8,928 nt of DNA, taken from positions 1 through 8,928 of the forward strand of contig CAJUQF010000085.1 of assembly GCA_910588315.1 (NCBI GenBank), read 5' to 3'. The stretch's first letter is position 1. Every line of letters starts with the position of its first letter. The stretch is from an uncultured Christensenellaceae bacterium (GTDB taxonomy: Bacteria; Bacillota; Clostridia; Christensenellales; Pumilibacteraceae). Shown in pieces: positions 1-5,244 of the stretch. A program made the position numbers and the translations under genes. The notes beneath the pieces were generated by a model. The model was not told where the DNA came from. It was given only the letters and a program-made list of their open reading frames with translations, and did not search any database.

Positions 1-1
1 G

Positions 2-367
2 TACGTTATAAAGTATCGCAATACAAAAAAACGTGCGAGCATAAAAAAACCGCTCAAGCTTATCGACGACGTGGATTTTTTGACGATGCTGTCCGTGTTT
101 TTACTTGTTACCGGTAACGTGACACAATCGTCGCAGATACTCGAATCGCTCGGCAGATCGACCGAGCCGAATTCGGAGATAATCGCGCAGCAGATACGCA
201 CGGCGGAACGAATAGGTGATAAAAAACATTTTATTTCGTTTATCGATTACTATATCGATAAATTTATAGATAAGGATTCCAATACGGTAGAACGCAGGGA
301 AATAGCCGAGCGTTTTATAGGATCGGGTAAACGGCATAGATCTTGGCTCGAAGAAATAACGCATTAG
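2..367 (+). CDS. 3' part of an unrecognised gene (5' end outside the window)
   Basis: The frame is open from base 2 to a TAG stop at 365-367, giving 121 visible residues. There is no ATG, and the only possible internal start is a GTG at 71 without a convincing ribosome binding site, so the gene most likely begins before the window. The visible part starts with a Lys/Arg-rich stretch, then a short hydrophobic segment (from the GTG: DFLTMLSVFLLVTG) that looks like a buried helix rather than a clear membrane span. After that comes a charged, mostly helical C-terminal part rich in Ile, Asp, Lys and Arg. I do not recognise the family. It converges with the 6S RNA gene, and the hairpin at 395-421 lies just behind its stop. 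Confidence 0.6.
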   Translation, partial: YVIKYRNTKKRASIKKPLKLIDDVDFLTMLSVFLLVTGNVTQSSQILESLGRSTEPNSEIIAQQIRTAERIGDKKHFISFIDYYIDKFIDKDSNTVERREIAERFIGSGKRHRSWLEEITH

Positions 368-389
368 ATTATTGCGAGTCGATCGCATG

Positions 390-421
390 AAAAAACCGCG
401 CTATAACGATGATAGCGCGGT
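390..421 (-). terminator. Intrinsic terminator of the 6S RNA, possibly bidirectional
   Basis: A perfect 10-bp stem, ACCGCGCTAT (395-404) and ATAGCGCGGT (412-421), with a 7-nt loop. On the minus strand it is followed by six T residues (complement of 390-395), which is a classic terminator for the 6S RNA. On the plus strand it is followed by the weaker AGTATTTGATTT, so it may also stop the convergent gene ending at 367. Confidence 0.85.
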
Positions 422-625
422 AGTATTTGATTTATCCCGCCTGTGCCGCAGATGTTGCCGCATTCAAACCCGCCTTATGGCAGGTGGGTCGGCTGATGCG
501 TTCGTCTGTCTTCCCCTGCTAACTTTCGTTAAATTTCTGAGGCCCGACATAGGAAACGCATACGCACCATCCCTTTTAATTGTTGAGGTTATAAATAAAG
601 CTTGATCTCGAACACCGCAGGATGT
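390..625 (-). ncRNA. ssrS: 6S RNA (RNA polymerase regulator)
   Basis: 6S RNA mimics an open promoter and sequesters the sigma-A RNA polymerase holoenzyme, mainly in stationary phase. Read on the minus strand, the 5' end carries the 6S hallmark CCTGCGGTGTTCG (613-621 region) and the 3' end carries GCGGCAACATC. They form the closing stem: AUCCUGC (617-623) pairs with GCGGGAU (434-440), and GGUGUU (611-616) pairs with AACAUC (451-456). A small hairpin CCUGCC-AUAA-GGCGGG (469-484) sits on the 3' side of the central bubble, as is typical. A long terminal arm is built on AUGCGUU/AACGCAU (555-561 with 496-502) and capped by a GAAA tetraloop (524-527). A near-consensus promoter and an intrinsic terminator bracket about 236 nt. 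No reading frame competes for this stretch. Identification is by remembered motifs and hand-folded structure, not a covariance search. Confidence 0.87.
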
Positions 626-631
626 ACCTAT

Positions 632-660
632 ATTATATACCGCTTGAGAAGAATTATCAA
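632..660 (-). promoter_or_regulatory. Sigma-A promoter of the 6S RNA
   Basis: On the minus strand there is a -35 TTGATA (655-660), a 17-bp spacer and a perfect -10 TATAAT (632-637). The expected start is the A at about 625, which is exactly where the 6S closing stem begins (ACATCCTGC). The fit between promoter and RNA 5' end supports both calls. Confidence 0.88.
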
Positions 661-703
661 TATGTATGTGAAAATTTTCTTTACAATATTTTTGTAAAAG
701 GTA

Positions 704-732
704 TTGACATACCGATAATTTTGTGATATATA
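704..732 (+). promoter_or_regulatory. Well-formed plus-strand promoter without an obvious gene
   Basis: A consensus -35 TTGACA (704-709), a 17-bp spacer and a -10 TATATA (727-732) preceded by an extended -10 TGA (724-726). The expected start is near 739. Transcription would run antisense into the 3' end of the minus-strand gene at 770-1429, and no plus-strand gene with a ribosome binding site follows. It is divergent from the 6S promoter. It may be chance in AT-rich spacer DNA or drive an antisense RNA. Confidence 0.45.
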
Positions 733-769
733 GCGCGCCGTAACGATAAAACGCCGGGACGCAAGCTTT

Positions 770-1429
770 TCAATATCCGATCAGGAGCTTGATAGCATTG
801 GGAATGGTTTCGGGATCCGGTTTCGACCCCGCATTGCGAAAATCGAAACAATCGGCGAAATTCCTGAGTTCGGTCTCGGATTTTTTGAGATCGCGGCGCA
901 AACCGCAAGTGAGCGCATTCAAATATCCGGCGGTTTTTTTGCCGGCGAACTTGCTCGCGTAAAGCAGCTTTACCGAGTGTCCCAGGCAGTGATGTGCGGA
1001 CTTGAACAGTTCGGGGAAGTCCGATTCGTTGTCGTACATCTCGGCGACAGTCATGTAGTATCGTTCCATCGGTTCGGCGAGCGCGTCGCAAATGACGCAG
1101 CCGCGGTGCGCGTCGATCGTCGCCGCAAGCTTGGCAGCCGATTTTTTATCGGTCGGAGTCTTTGCCAAAAGTTCGAGCAACGCGTGACTGCGCGTTTCTA
1201 TCTGCAAAGCCAAGCCGAGCTTATTCTGCCCGTCGAACAGCGCGCGGGTATGTTCGGGGCAGAACCCGTGCGTATTGACCGCGACGCGAAAGTCCGGATC
1301 CATAACGTTTTCGGCGAGATATTGACCGACTATTCTCGACTCTCTTGCCTTGTATATTGCGCAAAGCGGGCAACCGTCGTTTGCCTTGTACGCGTCCCAT
1401 ATCGGCGCGGTCTGGATTTGATATTGCAT
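770..1429 (-). CDS. DUF6062-type protein with two CxxC/CxxH putative metal sites
   Basis: A 219-residue soluble protein, the usual size for DUF6062, a Clostridia-rich family of unknown function. The opening pattern (YQIQTAPIWDAYKANDGCPLC) and the GFCPEH segment match the family as I remember it. Two repeated modules are visible. In the first, CPLC at residues 20-23 pairs with C57-P-E-H60. In the second, CVIC at 111-114 pairs with C148-L-G-H151. Each could bind one zinc or other metal as a treble-clef or zinc-ribbon-like knuckle. No signal peptide or membrane segment is present. The ATG at 1427-1429 has GGTGAA about 6 bases upstream. It is divergent from the gene at 1526 and lies upstream of the 6S RNA on the same strand. 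The biochemical role is unknown; a redox, metal or nucleic-acid-linked role would be guesswork. Confidence 0.85.
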   Translation of the reverse strand: MQYQIQTAPIWDAYKANDGCPLCAIYKARESRIVGQYLAENVMDPDFRVAVNTHGFCPEHTRALFDGQNKLGLALQIETRSHALLELLAKTPTDKKSAAKLAATIDAHRGCVICDALAEPMERYYMTVAEMYDNESDFPELFKSAHHCLGHSVKLLYASKFAGKKTAGYLNALTCGLRRDLKKSETELRNFADCFDFRNAGSKPDPETIPNAIKLLIGY

Positions 1430-1464
1430 ATATTCACCGTTCGTAAAATATAATTCAGTATGGC

Positions 1465-1486
1465 GCGTGCGAAATCGAACGCACGT
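1465..1486. repeat. Inverted repeat in a divergent intergenic region
   Basis: CGTGCG (1466-1471) and CGCACG (1480-1485) form a perfect 6-bp inverted repeat with an 8-base spacer, extendable by one G-T pair. It lies midway between the divergent genes at 1429 and 1526. A TATAAT box (1488-1493) follows directly on the plus strand, but no good -35 box is seen at 17 bp. It could be an operator shared by both genes or a chance repeat. Confidence 0.3.
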
Positions 1487-1525
1487 TTATAATACCATAT
1501 TCGGAGATCAAAGGCAAGGCTTATA

Positions 1526-2233
1526 ATGAAAGACGACGAAGCGAGTGCGTATTTTGTTTCGCGAAGTGCGCCGCGAAAGACAGGAAAAAGACGAAGTTCG
1601 CGCCGTGCGGCGGGACTGCTTATCGCGACGCTGCTACTGCTTACCGCCGTCGTTTGTCTTATCGTCGTATTTATGCCGCCGCGTTCCGAAAAAGACAGCG
1701 TGCAGGCGGCGGCTTTCGGCGGTAAAACGTATTACTTTCTATACACGGCAGAGTGTACCGAAAAATTGCAAGCCGAGACAAACGCAGCTTACACAGCCGA
1801 ACGCGGCGGCGCCGGGTTTATCTATAACGACGGTACGTATAAAATCGTAGCTGCGGTCTACGAACGCGAATCCGACGTAAAGACTCTGGTGACTGTCAAT
1901 CCGGATTCCGGATATTTTGCATTGTCGTTGCCGAAAACAAGCGGGGATAGATCGAAGATCGCGGATCACATTTGCGGCGAATGGTATGCGACGATGTATC
2001 TTACGTCTACCGAACTCGATCGCGGCAATATAACCGAAGCAGCAGCGGAGCGCGCCGTATCGGCAGCCTGCGACAGTCTGGCGCGAGTGGTTTACGACAG
2101 CGGATCCGATCGCGTCAAACGTATCGTGTTGCCGGCGTGCGAACAAGGCTTTTCGTCTAACAAGTCTGTGTTGTCGAACGTCAGATATATAACCGCACGG
2201 GTGATAGTCGCGGCATTGTCGGCATTGCAATGA
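1526..2233 (+). CDS. Membrane-anchored protein with SPOR-like domain
   Basis: A 235-residue protein with an N-terminal cytoplasmic tail rich in Arg/Lys (residues 13-28), one strongly hydrophobic segment at about 29-50, and an extracytoplasmic remainder: a type II membrane topology. Residues 67-122 have the beta-alpha-beta / turn / beta pattern of SPOR domains. A KTYYFLYTA strand is followed by a helix, then GFIYNDGTYKIVAAVY and a helix containing ESDVKTL. SPOR domains bind denuded peptidoglycan at septa or in spore cortex. This suggests a role in cell division, sporulation or wall remodelling, but the match is by pattern only. The C-terminal 100 residues are helical and unrecognised. The start at 1526 has AAGG (1516-1519) six bases upstream. 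It appears monocistronic. Confidence 0.72.
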   Translation: MKDDEASAYFVSRSAPRKTGKRRSSRRAAGLLIATLLLLTAVVCLIVVFMPPRSEKDSVQAAAFGGKTYYFLYTAECTEKLQAETNAAYTAERGGAGFIYNDGTYKIVAAVYERESDVKTLVTVNPDSGYFALSLPKTSGDRSKIADHICGEWYATMYLTSTELDRGNITEAAAERAVSAACDSLARVVYDSGSDRVKRIVLPACEQGFSSNKSVLSNVRYITARVIVAALSALQ

Positions 2234-2238
2234 TCTGA

Positions 2239-2275
2239 TCGATACGAGGATATTAAAATAATTATCGAGATTTTT
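2239..2275 (+). terminator. Weak candidate terminator after the SPOR-like gene
   Basis: TCGATA (2239-2244) and TATCGA (2263-2268) form a 6-bp stem with a long 18-base loop, followed by GA and five T residues (2271-2275). It begins 5 bases after the stop at 2233, the right place for a terminator. The stem is short and AT-rich, and alternative foldings compete. Confidence 0.3.
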
Positions 2276-2400
2276 ATACGCGGCAATAATAAAAATGATT
2301 TGTGCATCGGGAGTTCGGCAGTTGAAGTAATGTCGAATATCGGTCGACTTTACGCGCGAATTATGTAATAAAATATACATGCGTATCGCTTATATTTGCT

Positions 2401-2427
2401 TTCTTTTTTATTTAAAATAAAGAAGAA
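2401..2427. repeat. AT-rich palindrome upstream of the nfn promoter
   Basis: TTCTTTTTTATTT (2401-2413) is nearly perfectly complementary to AAATAAAGAAGAA (2415-2427), with one T-G pair. It ends 8 bases before the -35 box of the promoter at 2436. It lacks the GC core or following T run of a terminator. It could be an UP-like A/T tract, a regulator site, or compositional chance. Confidence 0.4.
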
Positions 2428-2435
2428 AAAAATAG

Positions 2436-2464
2436 TTGCTATCGTTAAAATGTTGTGCTAAAAT
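2436..2464 (+). promoter_or_regulatory. Probable promoter of the nfnA-nfnB operon
   Basis: A -35 TTGCTA (2436-2441), a 17-bp spacer and a -10 TAAAAT (2459-2464); expected start near 2471. The 9-base word TATCGTTAA occurs twice, at 2440-2448 (over the -35/spacer edge) and 2464-2472 (over the start site), in the same orientation and 24 bp apart. This arrangement suits a repressor that reads one face of the helix. It does not match the Rex consensus clearly. Confidence 0.6.
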
Positions 2465-2572
2465 ATCGTTAACCGAACATTCCCCGACCCCAATAGAGTG
2501 CAAACGACGTAAATCCGCAAATCGATCGTAACCGTTCATTTTGGTTCGTGAAAATGTACATAGGTTTTTTCG

Positions 2573-2580
2573 TAAGGAGG
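2573..2580 (+). promoter_or_regulatory. Ribosome binding site deciding the nfnA start
   Basis: TAAGGAGG is a near-perfect anti-16S match. The only in-frame ATG after it is at 2595, leaving an unusually long 14-base spacer. A TTG at 2541 in the same frame is ruled out as start because the binding site would lie inside the coding region. No GTG, TTG or CTG start lies in frame between. Confidence 0.7.
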
Positions 2581-2594
2581 CTAACTGCTGTACG

Positions 2595-3434
2595 ATGTAT
2601 AAAATTCTCGAAAAACAATCGCTCAATCCCACGGTGTCGCGCATGGTAATAGATGCGCCGCGTGTGGCGAAAAAGGCGCAGCCCGGCATGTTCATTATAT
2701 TGCGCGTCGACGAGGACGGCGAGCGTATCCCTTTGACCATTGCGGACTACGATGCTGCAAAAGGTACGGTGACTATCATATACCAGATCGTCGGCGCCAC
2801 TACGCATAAGCTCGACAGGCTTAACGCAGGCGACTGTATATGCGATTTCGTCGGACCGTTGGGTCGCCCGAGCGAGCTTGACGGACTTAAAAAGGTCGCT
2901 GTTATCGGCGGCGGAGTCGGTTGTGCGATAGCCCTGCCTACCGCGAAAAAACTGCATGAACTCGGCGCAACGGTTCACTCGGTCATCGGGTTTCGCAATA
3001 AAGATCTGGTCATTCTCGAGGACGAATTCAAAGAGGCGTCGGAGCAGTGCATACTTATGACCGACGACGGTTCGGCGGGCGAGAAGGGACTTGTGACCGA
3101 CGCGCTCAAGCGTCTTATCGACGCAGGTAACAAGTACGACGAAGTTATAGCGATCGGACCGATCGTAATGATGAAGTTTGTAAGTAAACTCACAAAAGAG
3201 TACGGGATAAAAACGACGGTGTCGATGAATCCCATCATGATAGACGGTACCGGTATGTGCGGCGGTTGCAGGTTGACCGTCGGCGGCGAAATGAAATTCG
3301 CGTGCGTGGACGGTCCGGATTTCGACGGACACCTGGTCGATTTCGACGAAGCGCTCGAACGCGGCAGAATGTATTCCGACTTCGAACGCCATGCATACGA
3401 CAAAGAATGCAATCTCCTTAAAGGAGGTAATTAA
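2595..3434 (+). CDS. nfnA: NfnA-type FAD/[2Fe-2S] subunit of ferredoxin:NADP+ oxidoreductase
   Basis: Small subunit of NADH-dependent reduced ferredoxin:NADP+ oxidoreductase, a cytosolic electron-bifurcating flavoenzyme that moves electrons among NADH, NADPH and ferredoxin. The length (279 residues) fits the family (about 280). The N-terminal ferredoxin-reductase-like FAD domain shows R44-I-P-L-T48 and GPLG at 87-90. The NAD(H)-binding half shows GGGVG at 105-109 and TDDGSAGEKG at 156-165. The C-terminal part carries the [2Fe-2S] site: D217, C222, C225 and C237, consistent with the Asp/three-Cys ligation reported for Nfn proteins. It ends two bases before nfnB, and its last codons contain the nfnB ribosome binding site, so the two are co-translated. 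Database annotation often reads sulfide/dihydroorotate dehydrogenase-like FAD/NAD-binding protein; a PyrK-like role is unlikely given the partner. Confidence 0.92.
   Translation: MYKILEKQSLNPTVSRMVIDAPRVAKKAQPGMFIILRVDEDGERIPLTIADYDAAKGTVTIIYQIVGATTHKLDRLNAGDCICDFVGPLGRPSELDGLKKVAVIGGGVGCAIALPTAKKLHELGATVHSVIGFRNKDLVILEDEFKEASEQCILMTDDGSAGEKGLVTDALKRLIDAGNKYDEVIAIGPIVMMKFVSKLTKEYGIKTTVSMNPIMIDGTGMCGGCRLTVGGEMKFACVDGPDFDGHLVDFDEALERGRMYSDFERHAYDKECNLLKGGN
3421..3427 (+). promoter_or_regulatory. Ribosome binding site of nfnB inside the nfnA 3' end
   Basis: AAGGAGG lies within the last codons of nfnA and 9 bases before the ATG at 3437. It fixes the nfnB start and implies coupled, roughly stoichiometric translation of the two subunits. 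Confidence 0.85.
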
Positions 3435-3436
3435 AC

Positions 3437-4825
3437 ATGGCAAACTTATCCAAAATAAAAAATCCGATGCCTGTTCAAGACCCGAAAGTACGCGCCGGAA
3501 ATTTCGGCGAAGTCGCGCTCGGATATACGGAACAGCAGGCGAAAGACGAGGCGGAGCGCTGTCTCGGTTGCAAGAACAAACCGTGCCAAAGCGGTTGTCC
3601 GGTCGGGATCGATATTCCGGCATTTATCGGAAAGATCAAGGCCGGCGATTACGAAGGTGCGTATCAAGAGATCGCGCGATCCAGTTCGCTTGCCGCGGTT
3701 TGCGGCAGGGTCTGTCCGCAGGAAACTCAGTGCGAGAGCAAGTGCGTGCGCGGCAAGAACGGCGAGCCGGTAGCGATAGGCAGGCTCGAACGTTTCGTGG
3801 CTGATTACCACAATGCACACGGCAAAAAATCGAACGATCGCATAAAGAGTAACGGACATAAAGTCGCGGTAGTCGGATCGGGACCCGCGGGACTTTCGTG
3901 TGCGGGCGAGCTTAACAGCCGTGGTTACGAAGTCACCGTGTTCGAGGCGCTACATACCGCCGGCGGTGTTTTGGTTTACGGTATTCCCGAATTCCGTTTG
4001 CCCAAAAAGATAGTCGCAGACGAAATAGAAAATCTCAAAGCCAAAGGCGTTAAGTTCGAAGTCAATACGGTGATCGGCAGAACGATGCTCGTAGACGAGC
4101 TGTTTTCGGATGGGTATGAGGCGGTATTCGTCGGCAGCGGCGCCGGACTTCCCAACTTCATGAACATTCCCGGCGAGGACCTTAAGGGCGTGTATTCCGC
4201 CAACGAATTCCTTACCCGCGTAAACTTGATGAAAGCGTACCGCGACGGCTCGGATACTCCCATAAAGCGCAGTAAAGCCGTGGCAGTCGTGGGCGGCGGC
4301 AACGTCGCTATGGACGCTACGCGCTGCGCGTTGCGGCTCGGCGCCGAGCGTGTCGTAATGGTATATCGCCGCAGCGAGGCGGAACTTCCCGCGCGCAAGG
4401 AAGAAGTCGAACACGCCAAAGAGGAGGGCGTCGAATTTATGATGCTTACCGCGCCGGTCGAAGTCCTCGGCGACGAGCATAAAAACGTGCGCGCGCTCAA
4501 ATGCCGCAAAATGGAACTCGGCGAACCGGATGCGTCCGGCAGACGCCGTCCCGTTCCGATAGCCGGCAGCGATTTCGATCTCGAAGTCGATACCGTTATC
4601 GTCGCGATCGGAACAAGTCCCAATCCGCTTATAAAGAACACTACGCCCGGTATAGACGTACAGCGCTGGGGCGGGATAATCACGGACGAACACGGCAAGA
4701 CCACGCGCGATATGGTGTATGCAGGCGGCGACGCCGTCACCGGCGCGGCAACGGTCATACTCGCTATGGGCGCCGGTAAAGACGCCGCCGCGGAGATCGA
4801 TAAAGCGATACAGGCAAAGAAGTAG
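3437..4825 (+). CDS. nfnB: NfnB-type (GltA-like) flavin/iron-sulfur large subunit
   Basis: Large subunit of the NADH-dependent ferredoxin:NADP+ oxidoreductase; the bifurcating FAD, NADPH site and two [4Fe-4S] clusters reside here in characterised homologues. The length (462 residues) fits the family. The N-terminal ferredoxin-like helical domain has two Cys clusters: C42, C45, C50, C54 and C89, C93, C99, C103. The FAD-binding Rossmann motif is GSGPAG at 147-152, followed by GGVLVYGIPEFRLPK. The NADPH-binding motif is GGGNVA at 286-291 with YRRSEAELPA after it. The FAD-closing AGGD motif is at 429-432. The alternative name is glutamate synthase beta chain (gltD/gltA), but no glutamate synthase large subunit is nearby and an NfnA partner precedes it, so the Nfn assignment is preferred. 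SudAB-type sulfide dehydrogenase is the same architecture and cannot be fully excluded. Confidence 0.93.
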   Translation: MANLSKIKNPMPVQDPKVRAGNFGEVALGYTEQQAKDEAERCLGCKNKPCQSGCPVGIDIPAFIGKIKAGDYEGAYQEIARSSSLAAVCGRVCPQETQCESKCVRGKNGEPVAIGRLERFVADYHNAHGKKSNDRIKSNGHKVAVVGSGPAGLSCAGELNSRGYEVTVFEALHTAGGVLVYGIPEFRLPKKIVADEIENLKAKGVKFEVNTVIGRTMLVDELFSDGYEAVFVGSGAGLPNFMNIPGEDLKGVYSANEFLTRVNLMKAYRDGSDTPIKRSKAVAVVGGGNVAMDATRCALRLGAERVVMVYRRSEAELPARKEEVEHAKEEGVEFMMLTAPVEVLGDEHKNVRALKCRKMELGEPDASGRRRPVPIAGSDFDLEVDTVIVAIGTSPNPLIKNTTPGIDVQRWGGIITDEHGKTTRDMVYAGGDAVTGAATVILAMGAGKDAAAEIDKAIQAKK

Positions 4826-4843
4826 TACATTTCACGATAAAAG

Positions 4844-4883
4844 CACGACGGCGATCACTGTTGTCCGTCGTGTTTTGTTTTGT
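4844..4883 (+). terminator. Intrinsic terminator of the nfnAB operon
   Basis: CACGACGG (4844-4851) and CCGTCGTG (4865-4872) form a perfect 8-bp GC-rich stem, extendable by A-T/G-T pairs, with a 13-base loop. TTTTGTTTTGT (4873-4883) follows. It starts 19 bases after the nfnB stop. Confidence 0.9.
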
Positions 4884-4901
4884 GTAAAATCGGACAATTA
4901 C

Positions 4902-4930
4902 TTGACGCTTGTCATTAAAAGTGATATAAT
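4902..4930 (+). promoter_or_regulatory. Strong extended -10 promoter of the 5008-8928 operon
   Basis: A -35 TTGACG (4902-4907), a 17-bp spacer and a perfect -10 TATAAT (4925-4930) preceded by an extended -10 TGA (4922-4924). The expected start is near 4937, giving a leader of about 71 bases. It sits directly after the nfnAB terminator and is the only good promoter seen before the following tightly spaced genes. Confidence 0.88.
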
Positions 4931-5007
4931 TTCGATAAAGGTCGACATCGATACGAAACGACTGCGTTACGGTCGGATATGTTTTCGTCGAAGAAGGAGA
5001 TTATCGA

Positions 5008-5232
5008 GTGTCAAAAAAAAGCGAATTGAACAGGCGGATAGAAGAGAGTAAAAGAGAGATCGAAGCATTGGAGGCAAAACTCATGCGTTCGCAGATCTCG
5101 ATAACGGGCGCAATGATCGAAAACACCGAACCGTCCGAAATAGACAAAGAGTATTTTCGTGTTTACAGTAAATTGATCGAAGTGGAACGCGAAAATCTCA
5201 GAGCGCTTTATAAGCAACTTGCGGATCTGTGA
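5008..5232 (+). CDS. Small coiled-coil protein, function unknown
   Basis: A 74-residue protein starting at GTG 5008, chosen because AAGGAG (4994-4999) lies 8 bases upstream. Residues 3-27 form a highly charged amphipathic helix (ELNRRIEESKREIEALEAKL pattern). A short linker follows (about 30-43), then a second helix (about 45-74) ending with LYKQLADL. The shape is a short helical hairpin or coiled coil. There is no membrane segment, signal peptide or Cys, so it should be cytosolic and may bind another operon product. It is the first gene of the operon, 12 bases before the next start. I do not recognise the family. Confidence 0.75.
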   Translation: MSKKSELNRRIEESKREIEALEAKLMRSQISITGAMIENTEPSEIDKEYFRVYSKLIEVERENLRALYKQLADL

Positions 5233-5244
5233 TCGGGGGCGCAT

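Larger units (their letters stand above)
2234..2594. other. 361-base gene-free region before nfnA
   Basis: No coding frame with a ribosome binding site is seen on either strand. From left to right it holds a weak terminator-like hairpin (2239-2275), AT-rich DNA without recognisable content (2276-2400), an AT-rich palindrome (2401-2427), a probable promoter (2436-2464) overlapped by 9-bp direct repeats, and an untranslated leader of about 124 bases (2471-2594) with the AAGGAGG ribosome binding site near its end. The leader shows no riboswitch that I recognise. Confidence 0.6.

Noticed and set aside
372..605. Plus-strand 77-residue reading frame
   Set aside because: It lies across the 6S RNA gene, has no ribosome binding site and encodes a composition-biased, Cys/Arg-rich peptide.
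739..766. GGGACGCAAGC at 756-766, resembling the core of a c-di-GMP-I (GEMM) riboswitch just after a promoter
   Set aside because: The partner helices and the upstream GCAAACC-like segment of that riboswitch are missing, the following bases are the 3' end of a gene on the other strand, and no plus-strand gene follows. A covariance-model search would settle it.
977..1453. Plus-strand 158-residue reading frame
   Set aside because: It is the antisense shadow of the DUF6062 gene, whose motifs and start site are convincing on the minus strand.
2537..2570. Hairpin CATTTT/AAAATG followed by TTTTTT in the nfnA leader, as a possible attenuator
   Set aside because: The stem is only six weak base pairs with an 8-base loop and lies 9 bases from the T run, too weak for intrinsic termination.
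2469..3623. Minus-strand 384-residue reading frame over nfnA and the start of nfnB
   Set aside because: The plus-strand genes have full cofactor motifs and ribosome binding sites. The minus-strand frame has neither and arises from the CG-rich codon bias.
3950..4830. Long minus-strand frames opposite nfnB
   Set aside because: Shadow frames of a well-conserved enzyme; no motifs and no ribosome binding site.
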